Positions 1 through 9,981 of a DNA stretch of 64,000 nt are shown here, one piece after another (the first letter of the stretch is position 1; every line of letters starts with the position of its first letter). The DNA is taken from NCBI GenBank assembly GCA_026707405.1, contig JAPOWW010000003.1, forward strand, positions 248,001-312,000, given 5' to 3'. The translations under genes were made by a program, and so were the position numbers. Source of the stretch: Chloroflexota bacterium. GTDB lineage: Bacteria > Chloroflexota > UBA11872 > VXNJ01. The notes under the pieces were generated by a model. It did not search any database, was not told the origin of the DNA, and worked only from the letters and a program-made list of their open reading frames with translations.

Positions 1-1
1 G

Positions 2-307
2 GGGGGGTATGGAATGCTAGTGGGCCCACACACAACGCCCGCAGAGCGAGAGGCCTACGCCGAACAGGTACGCGCCAACCCCGCCGATTTCATCTCCCAG
101 CCGGTACTCGCCCTCTCCCGCGCGCCCTGCCTGATCGATGGCGGTTTCGAGCCGCGCCACGTCGACCTGCGCCCGTTCGTGCTTCGCGGTCGCGAGACCC
201 GCATAGTGCCAGGCGCGTTTTGCCGCGTGGCTCTGCGGCGCGGCAGCCTGGTGGTGAACTCCAGTCAGGGAGGCGGCGGCAAGGACCTCTGGGTGCTGCA
301 AGACTGA
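2..307 (+). CDS. Circularly permuted ATP-grasp protein, C-terminal fragment (cut by window edge)
   Basis: The reading frame is open from base 2, so the gene begins before the window and only the last ~101 residues are present. The visible part starts GGYGMLVGP and contains a VDLRPFVL segment and a C-terminal SSQGGGGKD stretch, which are typical of the end of circularly permuted ATP-grasp proteins (COG2308/DUF404-407 type). Family members are predicted ATP-dependent carboxylate-amine ligases that may make a peptide or peptide-like product. The stop TGA (305-307) shares its last base with the ATG of the next gene, indicating translational coupling. The alpha-E and transglutaminase-like genes downstream are the usual partners of this family, which supports the call despite the truncation. 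Substrate unknown. Confidence 0.8.
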   Translation, partial: GGYGMLVGPHTTPAEREAYAEQVRANPADFISQPVLALSRAPCLIDGGFEPRHVDLRPFVLRGRETRIVPGAFCRVALRRGSLVVNSSQGGGGKDLWVLQD

Positions 308-1272
308 TGCTCTCCCGCAGCGCGCAAGGTCTCTACTGGATGAGCCGTTACCTGGAGCGGGCGGACCATCTCTGCCGCCTGCTGCGCTTGCAGACGGAAG
401 CGCTGGTGGACCGCCCGATTCGGGAGATTCATTTCGGCTGGAGCCGCATCTATAGAAGCCTGGACCGGCAGCCTCCGGGCGGCAGGCTGGAAATGCTCCA
501 TAGCGACGACTACACGCTGGCGGATTCGTACACGCTCGCCGACGACCTGACGTTCGAGCGTTCGAACCCCAGTTCGATGTGGAGCTGCTTCGCCTTGGGC
601 CGCGAGAACGCCCGGCAGATGCGCCAGTGCATCAATGCGGACATGTGGAGTTGCTTGAATCTGGCATATTTGCGGATCCAGCAGCTTTCGATCCAGAGGA
701 TCTGGACGCCATCACCCGAGAGCTTCTACGCGGAAACGGGAGCCGAGATCGACACTTTCTCAGGAGTGTCTGCAGCGACGATGTACCGCGACGAGGGCTG
801 GCGCTTCATGCAACTCGGACGCTTCATCGAGCGCACGCAGCTTACTACCTCGCTGCTGCTTTCGCAGCTTGCGGTCCAAACTCACGAAGAGACATCCGGC
901 GCGGATTGGACGAGCCTGCTGCGCATCTATCACGCGTTCGAGACTTACAACCGCAGCTATAGCGTGGAGGTGCAGCCTGACCAAGTGCTCGACCTGCTCG
1001 TCACCGATCCGCTGCTACCCGACTCGCTCTGCCGCTCGATCGACAGAGCAGTGTCAGACATCGCCGCCATCGGCCCCGGACCGGACGGCCATTCCAGCGA
1101 TGCGGCGCGGCGTCTGGCAGGCCGCTTGAGCGCTCTGATCCACTACGACTGGCCGGATTGCAAGGATCGCGGAAGCCTGTTGCGTGAGGTCAGCAAGTAT
1201 TCTCGGGAGCTCCACCATCTCGTAACTGCCGCTTACTTCGAATACTCCATTGAGGATTCCCCAACGCGCTGA
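307..1272 (+). CDS. Alpha-E domain protein (COG2307)
   Basis: A 321-residue protein starting MLSRSAQGLYWMSRYLERAD, the hallmark N-terminus of the alpha-E family, followed by an almost entirely helical sequence rich in Arg, Leu and Trp. I chose the ATG at 307 because it overlaps the upstream stop and gives the canonical N-terminus; a longer frame from 220 would run into the preceding gene. Alpha-E proteins have no firm biochemical function but are nearly always encoded between a circularly permuted ATP-grasp ligase and a transglutaminase-like protease, as here, so a role in making or processing a small peptide is inferred. No signal peptide or membrane segment is visible. Confidence 0.85.
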   Translation: MLSRSAQGLYWMSRYLERADHLCRLLRLQTEALVDRPIREIHFGWSRIYRSLDRQPPGGRLEMLHSDDYTLADSYTLADDLTFERSNPSSMWSCFALGRENARQMRQCINADMWSCLNLAYLRIQQLSIQRIWTPSPESFYAETGAEIDTFSGVSAATMYRDEGWRFMQLGRFIERTQLTTSLLLSQLAVQTHEETSGADWTSLLRIYHAFETYNRSYSVEVQPDQVLDLLVTDPLLPDSLCRSIDRAVSDIAAIGPGPDGHSSDAARRLAGRLSALIHYDWPDCKDRGSLLREVSKYSRELHHLVTAAYFEYSIEDSPTR

Positions 1273-1276
1273 CGCC

Positions 1277-2158
1277 GTGGCCGGTCGGACGCGCTACGAA
1301 ATCGAGCACGTTTCGCGCTACTTCTACACCTCACCAGTGCGGGACTGCGTGATGTCGCTATGTCTCAAACCGCGCGACGATTCCCGTCAGCGGCTGTTGA
1401 GCTTCGAGGCGGCAACCGTCCCGGAGTCCCCGCTTAACGGTGAGATGGATTGCTTCGGCAATACCAAGCATGTCCTCAACATCCACCGCAAGCACGACCG
1501 GCTGGAGATCACCGCCCGCTCGACGGTCGAGATCGCGCCGGCCGCTTCAGTCCCAAACTCGCTGGGGGCTCAAGCCTGGGACCAGATTAGGTCGTGGGGC
1601 GAGTCTCTTATCCACTGGGACTTTACGCACGCAAGCGCGCTGGCACGGCCCTCGCCCGCGCTGACCGACTTTGTCGAAGGCGCTCGCATAGAACGGGGAG
1701 ACGACCCGCTAGAGTCGCTGCTGCGGCTCTCGGACACGCTCTACCGCAGTTTCCAATACGTCCCAGGGAGCACGTCGGCAGTCTCTCCCATCGAGCACAT
1801 ATTGGATTCCGGTCGGGGAGTCTGCCAGGACTACGCTCACGTGATGATCGCAATCGCGCGTTCATGGGGGGTGCCGACTCGCTATGTCTCGGGGTACCTC
1901 TACGTCACGGGCCGAGCGGGCGAGCAAGCGCCGGAAACCGCCACGCATGCCTGGGCCGAGTGCTTGCTGCCCGACCTGGGCTGGATCGGGTTCGATCCCA
2001 CCAATCAGACTCTGGCCGACGAGCGGCACGCGCGGATTGCCGTGGGCCGCGACTACTCGGACGTCTCGCCGACCCGAGGAGTCTTGCAGGGCGGTGGGGA
2101 TAGCACGCTGGAGGTTGACGTGCGGATGCGGCGGCTGACCTGTCCGGCTTCGCCTTAA
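1277..2158 (+). CDS. Transglutaminase-like cysteine protease family protein
   Basis: About 293 residues. An N-terminal beta-rich region (RYEIEHVSRYFYTSPV) of the bacterial transglutaminase N-type precedes a papain-like transglutaminase core. The catalytic Cys lies in GRGVCQDYAHVMIAIAR, the His in TATHAWAECLLP and the Asp in GWIGFDPTNQ, so the triad looks complete. The start is uncertain: GTG at 1277, 4 nt after the upstream stop, gives a compact N-terminus, whereas a TTG at 1250 would overlap the upstream gene by 23 nt. Third gene of the ATP-grasp / alpha-E / transglutaminase operon. Family knowledge suggests peptide hydrolysis or cross-linking; the actual substrate is unknown. No signal peptide is apparent. 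Confidence 0.85.
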   Translation: MAGRTRYEIEHVSRYFYTSPVRDCVMSLCLKPRDDSRQRLLSFEAATVPESPLNGEMDCFGNTKHVLNIHRKHDRLEITARSTVEIAPAASVPNSLGAQAWDQIRSWGESLIHWDFTHASALARPSPALTDFVEGARIERGDDPLESLLRLSDTLYRSFQYVPGSTSAVSPIEHILDSGRGVCQDYAHVMIAIARSWGVPTRYVSGYLYVTGRAGEQAPETATHAWAECLLPDLGWIGFDPTNQTLADERHARIAVGRDYSDVSPTRGVLQGGGDSTLEVDVRMRRLTCPASP

Positions 2159-2738
2159 CTGATACCCCCTGTTCGAGCCGCGGACGGCGATGTGAACGAG
2201 ACTGAGTTTCATGAAAGTTTTGAAAATTGCCCTGTGAACTTTGAAAAACAGGTAATTTGAGGATGCGGCAAACGGGGTGGACGCGGGGGTTGCCTTTGCG
2301 TACGCGCGCCCATTCACTTGTGATGCGCGCCTTAATGGATACCTCTGAAGGTGGGGATGAAAAGAGGGATGTCAGGGAATGCAATCCACAGTCAGAGGAA
2401 TGACGAGATTCCACGTGCGCTCCCGGATGTGCTGTGCAAAGGGTGCACGGACGATGAAGCCGATCCGATAACACATGGATCGTCGAGTGGTGGTTTGCAA
2501 GAGCCTTCAAGTATCACGGGGAACATGCTTCTCGACAACGACATCAACGATGAAAAAGCAAAGAGTATGACCAAGCTCCTTCATTCCCGACCTGATCAGG
2601 CATCCGAAGGCAGGGAAACACGACACGGGAACCGAATTTCAGTGTGGCATCGCCGGAACCGGTACGTCTATCACTCCGACCAAATTGCTGTTGCTACACT
2701 CTGCCGGTGCCCGGCCGGCATTTGGAAAGGTGAATTGA
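2159..2738. other. Intergenic region, 580 bp, no convincing gene
   Basis: No frame here shows family similarity or a good ribosome binding site. A frame on the plus strand (2351-2788) runs through the next gene start and looks random. The only recognisable content is a dispersed repeat copy at 2207-2285. A weak ribosome binding site for the next gene (AAAGGTGA) is at its end. Confidence 0.5.
2207..2285. repeat. Dispersed ~79-bp repeat, copy 1
   Basis: This AT-rich stretch beginning TTTCATGAAAG resembles 27012-27090. The best-matching blocks are CCCTGTGAACTTTGAAAA here against CCCTGTGAATTTTGAAAA there, and a second block ending in AAACGGGGTG in both copies. Roughly three quarters of positions match by eye. 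Both copies lie just after the stop codon of a plus-strand gene. Confidence 0.6.
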
Positions 2739-3290
2739 ATGAGCGAGCAATCAGACCGTCCCGGAGTGACCGGCGAAGTTCTGCTTGAGGCACAGTTCGA
2801 CTCGAAGATCTCCCCGTACTATCGGTGGCTGGTATCGCTCGTACTCCTAATCACGCTCGTGGGCATACCGTTGATCCCGCTTTGGCTGATCTTTAGCGTT
2901 TGGTACGGCCGGGAATACCTTCGGCGCATCTCCGCCCGGTTGACGACGCAGGCCGTGGAGATTCGGAAGGGCGTGTTTTTCCGAAAAGAAGCCACGATTC
3001 CCCTGGACCGGATCACTGACGTGCGCCTGCATGACGATCCGCTGATGCGCATGCACAAGCTGCGCGGCCTGAAGGTCGAGACGGCGGGTCAGTCGGGGCA
3101 GAACGCCGGAAGCGAAGGCGACCTGATCGGAATCATCGACGCGGTTGAGTTTCGCGACGCGGTCCTGTTGCAGCGGCAAAGGGTGCTGGACGCCGAACCT
3201 TCCGCCGCTCCTGCCAAATCGGTTGGCGGGACCAATGAACTGCTGACGGAGATCCGGGACATCCTGGAGCGGATGGAGGCCAAAGGCTAA
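2739..3290 (+). CDS. Bacterial PH (bPH2/YdbS-like) domain membrane protein
   Basis: 183 residues. A hydrophobic segment at about residues 29-57 (RWLVSLVLLITLVGIPLIPL onward) forms one long or two short membrane spans. It is followed by a bPH2-like domain (LTTQAVEIRKGVFFRKEATI, then PLDRITDVRLHDDPLMRMHK), the characteristic pattern of the DUF304/YdbS family. The tail ends in a predicted short helix (LLTEIRDILERMEAKG). ATG at 2739 is preceded by AAAGGTGA. Family members are membrane-associated proteins of unknown biochemical role. It stands alone between two intergenic regions, so context gives no function. Confidence 0.8.
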   Translation: MSEQSDRPGVTGEVLLEAQFDSKISPYYRWLVSLVLLITLVGIPLIPLWLIFSVWYGREYLRRISARLTTQAVEIRKGVFFRKEATIPLDRITDVRLHDDPLMRMHKLRGLKVETAGQSGQNAGSEGDLIGIIDAVEFRDAVLLQRQRVLDAEPSAAPAKSVGGTNELLTEIRDILERMEAKG

Positions 3291-3502
3291 ACCTCTGCTT
3301 CCGCATGCGATCTCCGGAGGGGTCGGCTTTCCGTTGGAGCACCGTCGCAGATCAGGCCAGTCGATTTGACCAGTTAAGAAAGTACATCGAAGGCGTTCGA
3401 TATGTGTTGAAGTTGGAAACCGGACGGCTGGCTAGCCTGTAATCTACCTGTCAACTAAGTGGGGGAGTCAGGCGGTTGCCGTAGCCGTCAACTGATAGGC
3501 CG

Positions 3503-6500
3503 ATGAGAGAGTTTCCGATATACGTCGAGCCGTTCTCGAAGGCTCAGGACAGGCTCGAAGCTCTGTTGGCGCATTACCAGGCCGAAGACCGCATGGCCCC
3601 GGTAACGGTGATCGCGCCTTCGCCCTACGCCGGACTGTTTCTGCGCCGGAAAATCGGCGAGCGGGGAATGGTCAACGTGCGATTCATGCCGCTGGCGCGG
3701 CTGACGGAGCTGTTGGGCGCGCCGCTGCTGGCGGCGACGGGACTGCGTCCGCTTACGACGTTTGTGGAGTATGCGGCGGTGCGCCGGGCGACGACGGAGG
3801 AATCGGGGCCGCTGGAACGGTTCCGGGACCACTCGTCATTTCATTCAAAGCTCCGCTCGACGTTTCGCGAGCTGAGATCCGCCGAACCTGACGCGGTGAC
3901 CCAGCTTGAACGAAGAGGTGGGCTTTCCGGTCACGTCGTGCGACTGTATCGCCGCTTCCGCGCCTTGACGGAATCCTATTACGACCGCGAGTCGCTGGCC
4001 GCGGCCGCCGAGGAGGCGATGCGGACCGGCCGGGACGCGGCGCTGGACGACCTGGGGCCGGTGATCTTCTATCTTGTGCGCGATCTGACACCGGGGGAGC
4101 GCGCCTTCGTGGAGGCTCTTGGGTCGACCGGGCGGTGCTCGCTGATATTCGGCGTGACGGGCGACCAAGAGGCCGACGCGGACTGTCGGGCGCTGGCGTC
4201 GAGTCTCGGAGAGGCGATACACGGGGGTTCCGCGCGAGCGGCAACAGACGAGAAAGAGTCCCGGCTGTTGATCGCCGCGGACACGCGGGAGGAAATCAGG
4301 TGGGTAGCGCGCAGCATCGCCGCCGACGCTCACCGCGGGGTCCCATTTCACCGGATAGGCGTGTTGTACTGGCAGGGTGAGCAATACGCCTCGCTGCTGG
4401 CGGAACAGCTCGAAATGGCGTGCGTGCCGACGACCGGTCCAGCGCCCAGAGCGCTTGGTTCGACGGCAGCTGGCCGAACCGTAAGGGGCATGGTCGAGCT
4501 GACGGGGGATGCACTGCCGAGAGACGCGGTGATGCGATGGCTCACCGGCTGCCCCGTCAAACTACCAGCGCGGGACTTGAATCCCGCGCGGTGGGACGTG
4601 ATATCGCGCAACGCCGGGGTGATTGCGGGAAAGAATCAATGGCGGGACCGGCTGGCGCGGTACGCGGCAAGTCTGGAGCGGTCAGTCGAGCGCGGGTCTG
4701 ACGAACTCCCGGAAGCTGACGTCGAGCGCATTTTGCGGACAGCGCGCGACACGCTCGCCCTGAGACGGTTCGCACTTCAGGTTAGCGACGACCTTTCACC
4801 GCCCGACGATGGGCTTCCCTGGCCTGATTTCGTGGATTGGATTCTCGGTCTCGTAGACAAGTACGCGGACGCCTCCGCGCTCCCGCCGGAGGAACTGGAG
4901 AGCCTTGACGCGCTGCGCTCCGGAATCGAGGAGATGGCGGCGCTGGAGGACCTGCGGCCCGGCGCGACTTTCGACTGGTTCCGCGCCATGTTCGACGAGG
5001 CGTGCGAAAGACCCGCGACAAGGCTGGGTACGTTTGGCGAGGGTGTTTTCGTAGGCCCCGTTCACGCCAGCTATGGCGTGAGGTTTGACAAGGTGTACCT
5101 CGTGGGAATGATCGAGGGGGCCGTCCCGTCTCGAACCAGCGACGATCCGCTCCTGCCCGAACGGGAGCGCGACCGGTTCGGAATCCCGCTGCACGGGGCA
5201 TCCTCGTCGAAAGAACGCTACTCGTACCTCGCCGCGATGTCCGCCGGTAAGTCTCGCGTTTTGACGTTTGCGCGGTCGGATACCGCTGCCCGCAGAGCCC
5301 AGCATCCGTCGCGCTGGTTGCTGGAGGAGGCGTCGCGACTGGAAGGCTCGCGAGTTTTCGCCACGACGCTGGGCTCGCTGGGGCGAAGAGACTGGCTAGA
5401 CGTCGTCGCATCTCAGGAGAGCGGACTCCGGGACGTCGGCGATTCGCAGCCCGCCGATCTTGGCGACTATGACCTGCACCGGTTGTGGCGGTGGCAGCGC
5501 TCGGGCAGGTACGTCGCAGACCATCACCTCGCGGCGGACAGCGGCATTCTCGGTAAAGCCTTGCAAATGGAGAAAGCCAGGGCTTATAGACGTCTGACGG
5601 TCTGGGACGGCGATGTCTCCGCTCTATCCGGGGGACGGCGGAAGTTCGCTCCCGATCAAGGCGCCGTCTTCTCGCCGACCAGGCTGGAGGCTTGGGCGAC
5701 TTGCCCGTACCGCTATTTCCTGGCCCACGTGCTCGGCATAGGGGCTTTACACGAGCCTGAGGACACCGTCACGATCAGCCCGCTTGACCGCGGTTCGCTG
5801 GTCCACTCGGTGCTGGAGCGTTTCATCCACGAAGCGACGCAATCGGGAGAAGTGCCCCAACCCAAACATCCCTGGGACGAAGCGCAGTTACGCTTGCTCA
5901 TGGACATCGCTAGTGAGCAATGTCGAGATGCGGAAGAACGCGGAAGTACCGGAAAATCGCTTCTCTGGGAGATGTCGCGGGCGGAGATTCAAGGCGACCT
6001 CCGGGCGTTCGTGGACGAAGACTCCAAAATGCGGCGGAAGTACGGCGTCTCGCCGCACGCGACCGAGCTTGCGTTCGGGACTGTACGTCACGCGTCCGAG
6101 AATGCCGAGACGGCGCCGCATGTGGAGTGGTCCCATCCGGATGTCGGAACGCTCCGCTTTCGGGGCATCGTGGACCGGATCGACACCTCGCCGGGTGGCG
6201 AAGTCGCTCTGGTGATCGACTACAAGACCGGCGGAGCGGGCGTCTATCAAGGGATGAAGAAGGACCCCGTGGACCGGGGACGGCGGCTTCAACTGCCGGT
6301 TTACGGCTTGGCCGCGCGGCAGCACGTGGGCGAGGACGTGGAGGTGTTGGCGGCCTACTGGTTCATCTCGACGAGGGGCGGATTCGTGATGCTGCCCGAT
6401 CCGCCCGTGCCGCTCGACGAACTGCTTAAGGCGTTCACCGAGTCGGTGCGGACTATAACCGCCGGCATCGCGGAAGGTCTGTTTCCCGCTCATCCGGGTG

Positions 6501-6664
6501 ATCCAGAAAAGAACTCCACCGATAACTGCACATATTGCGATTTCGACCGGCTTTGTCCTCAGAAACGCTCACGGTCTCGGTATTGGGGATGGAAGCGCAA
6601 CGATCCCCGATTGCGGCCATACGTTCTGATGGCGGACGGCGAACCGGAACGGGAACGACGATGA
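3503..6664 (+). CDS. addB: AddB/RexB-like subunit of a helicase-nuclease (PD-(D/E)XK, Fe-S type)
   Basis: 1053 residues. The N-terminal region is the degenerate helicase-like fold of AddB (VTVIAPSPYAGLFLRRKIGE) without a recognisable Walker A. The C-terminal third is a nuclease: FSPTRLEAWATCPYRYFL near residue 723, RGSLVHSVLERF, then the catalytic FRGIVDRID and VALVIDYKT near 900. A CTYCDFDRLC cluster near 1008 combines with the earlier Cys to give the four cysteines of the AddB-type iron-sulphur nuclease. Known role of the family: with AddA it resects double-strand ends and loads recombinase. The stop overlaps the ATG of addA (ATGA), so the two are co-translated. AddB proteins diverge strongly, so the symbol rests on domain order and the partner. 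Confidence 0.85.
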   Translation: MREFPIYVEPFSKAQDRLEALLAHYQAEDRMAPVTVIAPSPYAGLFLRRKIGERGMVNVRFMPLARLTELLGAPLLAATGLRPLTTFVEYAAVRRATTEESGPLERFRDHSSFHSKLRSTFRELRSAEPDAVTQLERRGGLSGHVVRLYRRFRALTESYYDRESLAAAAEEAMRTGRDAALDDLGPVIFYLVRDLTPGERAFVEALGSTGRCSLIFGVTGDQEADADCRALASSLGEAIHGGSARAATDEKESRLLIAADTREEIRWVARSIAADAHRGVPFHRIGVLYWQGEQYASLLAEQLEMACVPTTGPAPRALGSTAAGRTVRGMVELTGDALPRDAVMRWLTGCPVKLPARDLNPARWDVISRNAGVIAGKNQWRDRLARYAASLERSVERGSDELPEADVERILRTARDTLALRRFALQVSDDLSPPDDGLPWPDFVDWILGLVDKYADASALPPEELESLDALRSGIEEMAALEDLRPGATFDWFRAMFDEACERPATRLGTFGEGVFVGPVHASYGVRFDKVYLVGMIEGAVPSRTSDDPLLPERERDRFGIPLHGASSSKERYSYLAAMSAGKSRVLTFARSDTAARRAQHPSRWLLEEASRLEGSRVFATTLGSLGRRDWLDVVASQESGLRDVGDSQPADLGDYDLHRLWRWQRSGRYVADHHLAADSGILGKALQMEKARAYRRLTVWDGDVSALSGGRRKFAPDQGAVFSPTRLEAWATCPYRYFLAHVLGIGALHEPEDTVTISPLDRGSLVHSVLERFIHEATQSGEVPQPKHPWDEAQLRLLMDIASEQCRDAEERGSTGKSLLWEMSRAEIQGDLRAFVDEDSKMRRKYGVSPHATELAFGTVRHASENAETAPHVEWSHPDVGTLRFRGIVDRIDTSPGGEVALVIDYKTGGAGVYQGMKKDPVDRGRRLQLPVYGLAARQHVGEDVEVLAAYWFISTRGGFVMLPDPPVPLDELLKAFTESVRTITAGIAEGLFPAHPGDPEKNSTDNCTYCDFDRLCPQKRSRSRYWGWKRNDPRLRPYVLMADGEPERERR

Positions 6665-9600
6665 CGGCCGCGCCGCTCCCCGCAGACCAGCCCGCGCGGG
6701 ACGCGATCGTCGAACGACTCGACGAGAACGTGGTCGTCGAGGCGGGAGCGGGCACCGGCAAGACCCGCAGCCTGGTCGACCGCGTGATCGCGCTGGTCGC
6801 GACCGGGCGGGCGACGATGGACCGCGTCGCCGTGATCACTTTTACCGAAGCCGCCGCAGCAGAGCTAAGAGAGCGTGTTCGGCAATCGCTTGAAAGCGCC
6901 GCCGCCGATTCCGCCAGGGAACCGGTCGAAAGTGAACGGTGTACAAAGGGGCTTGCGGATCTCGACCAGGCCGCCGTGCAGACGCTCCACAGCTTTGCGG
7001 CCGGCCTTCTGCGCGAGCGCCCGCTTGAGGCGGGCCTGCCACCGGGCTTCAGGACTCAGGACGAAATACAGGCTGATCTGACGTTCGATGACGAATGGTC
7101 CCGCTGGCTGGATACGGCGCTGGACGATCCGAAGCGCCAGGCAGTGCTGCGGCCGGCGCTGAAGCTGGGCCTGGAGCTATCGCACATGCGACAAGCGGCC
7201 GTCAAATTCCACGAAAACTACGACCTACTAATCAGCGTTTCGTTCGGCGCGCCCTCGATTCCCGAGCCTTCCGCGGCCCGGGCCCTGGTGGAAGCCCGGA
7301 GCGATTTGCAGCGCTTGTCACACTTAGCGAAATCACGTGACGAGCTGTCGGCTCACGTCCAGGCCGTACTCGTCCTGGCCCGGCGCGTGGAGGAAGCGGG
7401 GGAGGATGCTCTGGAGGCGTACAGGCTGCTGGCGCGGTCTCCGAGGGTCAGATCCACCAAGGGCCGTCAAAGCGACTGGAACCAGGACCCGGTAACCAAG
7501 ACAAACGCCTGCAAGCTAGTAAAGGAGGTTCTGAAAGAGCTAGACGATCGGATCAACGAAAACCTGGCGGAAGCGCGGGCGGCGGCACTGGAACAGGTGC
7601 TGGAACTCCTGCGGGTCTTCGCCCTCGAATACGCTCACAGCCGCAAGTCCAGCGGAGTGGCCCAGTTCCAGGACCTGCTCGTTTGGGCACGGGACATGCT
7701 GCGGGACAACCTCGACGCGCGAGACTACTTCCGCGACCGCTACTCCCACATCCTCATCGACGAAACGCAGGATACCGATCCGCTGCAAGCCGAAATCGCG
7801 CTGTTCCTGGCGGAAGACGCGCCGTCTGACGGAGACGGTCAGGACCGGCCGCGGGACTGGGACAGCGTGCGACCGGCGGACGGCAAGATATTCGTCGTCG
7901 GCGATCCAAAGCAGTCGATCTACCGCTTTCGCCGCGCCGAGGTGAACCTCATGCGGCGCGTGCGGAGAATCGTGGGCGGGAAGCAAGTTGTGCTGAGCCA
8001 GAACTTCCGCTCCCGCCGCTCGATCATCGAGTGGGTCAATCACCTGTTCGGACAGTCGATGGAGCCAGGCGAAGGCCAGCCCGAATACGTCCCGCTCGAC
8101 GCGTGGGTCGACGACGAGTTGGGCGGTGAAGACGGGCCCACGGTCCGGCGTCTGGGAGGCGCGCAAGAGGACGAGGGCGGTATTGACAATGTGCGGCGCG
8201 AAGAGGCCAACGCGATAGCGAACGCCATCCTGCTGGCCTGTGAAGAAGGCTGGGAGGTCAGGCCGGAAGAGGCCGGTATTGCCAACCGGCCCGCCACTTA
8301 TCGAGACATCTGCGTATTGATGCCGACCCGCACGGCGCTCTCGACCCTGGAAGTCGCCTTGGAGGACGCCGGGATTCCGTACCGGCTCGAAAGTCCTTCG
8401 ATGGTTTACGGGACTCAGGAATTGCGCGACCTGCTGAACTGTCTGCGCGCCATCGACGATCCGACCGACGAAATCTCGCTCGTAGCGGCGCTTCGCTCGC
8501 CCGCGTTCGCCTGCTCCGACCTGGACCTGCTGAGCTTCGTGGAAGCGGGCGGCCGGTTCGACTACCTCGAAGAGCAGACCGCGCCGACTGGGCCTGTGCT
8601 TGAAGCGTTCACGGTTCTTCGGGAATACCATGCGCGCCGTTTATGGGTCTCGCCTCCGACCCTTATCGAAAGCTTCGTTCGCGACCGGCGTCTCCTGGAA
8701 CTGGCTCTGAATCAACGGTATCCCCGGGAAAGATGGCGGCGGTACCGGTTCCTGATGGACAGCGCTCGCATGTTTGCGAGCGCCGGGGGAAGCTCACTCC
8801 GGGCCTTTCTCGAATGGACGGACCGGCAGCAGTCCGAGGGCGCGCAAGCGATGGAGTCACCCCTGCCGGAGCTTGACGAAGACGCGGTGCGGATAATGAC
8901 GGTCCACGGCGCCAAGGGCCTGGAGTTTCCCGTAGTCATTCTCACCGGGTTGAACATCACCCGAAACGCGAGAGTGGATCCTGTGCTGTTCGAGTCGACC
9001 AGCGGCAAGGTCGAAGCAAGGATCGGACGGGCGGGTTCTCACTTCAAGACCGGCGGCTATGACGCGCTGGCGGAGGTCGACAAGCAACGGCAGGCGGAGG
9101 AGTTCGTGAGACTGCAATACGTCGCCACTACACGCGCCCGCGACCATCTTGTGGTCAGTCTCTACAGGACCGCCAAAGATAAGAAATCGGCGGCTGCCCG
9201 GATCGCCGGGCATTCGGGAAGCGACGACCACCTCTGGCGGGAGCTGGTTGTCTCATCTCAAGCGGGTTCGAACGGCACGGTCATGTCGATGGAAACTCTG
9301 CCGGCTGATGAGGACACGGCAGAGGCCAGAGAGACATGGCTGGAGGAAAGAAACGAGGTGTATCGACGCCGGTCGCGTCCGGTGTCGATCGCGGTGACCC
9401 GGCTGGCGCAAGAGGCCAAACAGGAGCAGGACCTGCCTGACGAACCGTGGAAACGAGGCCGCGCCGGAACGAGCATCGGCAGAGCGGTGCACGCCGTGTT
9501 GCAGACGGTCGATCTGAAGACCGGAGACGGACTGGACGACATCGCCAGGGCGCAGGCCGCCGCCGAGGGAGTTCCCGACCGGACGGGGGAGATAGCGAGG

Positions 9601-9981
9601 CTTGCCCGCTACGCGCTGTCGAGCGTTCCGGTGAAACGAGCCGTGAAGTCGGGGCGCTGGTGGCGCGAGGTGCCGGTGACCGCCCCGATGGGAGGCGGGG
9701 TGATCGAAGGTTTCATCGATCTGCTGTTCCAGGAGGATGGCGGATTCGTAATCGTCGATTACAAGACCGATGCGCTCCGCTCGGGCGACGAGATCGAGAC
9801 GGCGATGGAACGCTACCGCCTGCAGGCCGGTGGATACGCCGTGGCGCTGAACAAGGCAATCGACGCGAGCATCAAAGAGGTGTCTTTCCTGTTCCTCCAG
9901 CCTCAGCGCGAGGTGGAGATCGACGACGTGCCCCGTGCGATGGAGGACGCGGAACTGGCGGCCCTGGGGATACTGGCGTAG
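6661..9981 (+). CDS. addA: AddA-like UvrD-family helicase-nuclease subunit
   Basis: 1106 residues from the ATG at 6661 that overlaps the addB stop. UvrD/SF1 helicase motifs are intact: Walker A AGAGTGKT at 28-35, motif II LIDETQDTDPLQ near 365, motif III VVGDPKQSIYRFRRA, motif V MTVHGAKGLEFPVVILTG near 748, and motif VI QYVATTRARDHLVVS. A PD-(D/E)XK nuclease follows (GRAVHAVLQT, VIEGFIDLLF, VIVDYKTDALRS near 1031). This is the helicase-plus-nuclease architecture of AddA. Family role: ATP-driven unwinding and strand degradation at double-strand breaks, also active against linear foreign DNA. A longer frame from 6535 exists but would lie inside addB. Confidence 0.93.
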   Translation: MTAAPLPADQPARDAIVERLDENVVVEAGAGTGKTRSLVDRVIALVATGRATMDRVAVITFTEAAAAELRERVRQSLESAAADSAREPVESERCTKGLADLDQAAVQTLHSFAAGLLRERPLEAGLPPGFRTQDEIQADLTFDDEWSRWLDTALDDPKRQAVLRPALKLGLELSHMRQAAVKFHENYDLLISVSFGAPSIPEPSAARALVEARSDLQRLSHLAKSRDELSAHVQAVLVLARRVEEAGEDALEAYRLLARSPRVRSTKGRQSDWNQDPVTKTNACKLVKEVLKELDDRINENLAEARAAALEQVLELLRVFALEYAHSRKSSGVAQFQDLLVWARDMLRDNLDARDYFRDRYSHILIDETQDTDPLQAEIALFLAEDAPSDGDGQDRPRDWDSVRPADGKIFVVGDPKQSIYRFRRAEVNLMRRVRRIVGGKQVVLSQNFRSRRSIIEWVNHLFGQSMEPGEGQPEYVPLDAWVDDELGGEDGPTVRRLGGAQEDEGGIDNVRREEANAIANAILLACEEGWEVRPEEAGIANRPATYRDICVLMPTRTALSTLEVALEDAGIPYRLESPSMVYGTQELRDLLNCLRAIDDPTDEISLVAALRSPAFACSDLDLLSFVEAGGRFDYLEEQTAPTGPVLEAFTVLREYHARRLWVSPPTLIESFVRDRRLLELALNQRYPRERWRRYRFLMDSARMFASAGGSSLRAFLEWTDRQQSEGAQAMESPLPELDEDAVRIMTVHGAKGLEFPVVILTGLNITRNARVDPVLFESTSGKVEARIGRAGSHFKTGGYDALAEVDKQRQAEEFVRLQYVATTRARDHLVVSLYRTAKDKKSAAARIAGHSGSDDHLWRELVVSSQAGSNGTVMSMETLPADEDTAEARETWLEERNEVYRRRSRPVSIAVTRLAQEAKQEQDLPDEPWKRGRAGTSIGRAVHAVLQTVDLKTGDGLDDIARAQAAAEGVPDRTGEIARLARYALSSVPVKRAVKSGRWWREVPVTAPMGGGVIEGFIDLLFQEDGGFVIVDYKTDALRSGDEIETAMERYRLQAGGYAVALNKAIDASIKEVSFLFLQPQREVEIDDVPRAMEDAELAALGILA

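Noticed and set aside
2351-2788. 145-codon plus-strand frame before the PH-domain gene
   Set aside because: No ribosome binding site, random-looking composition, and it overlaps the well-supported start at 2739.
7540-8631. 363-codon frame antisense to addA
   Set aside because: Helicase motifs are on the plus strand; no support for a second gene.
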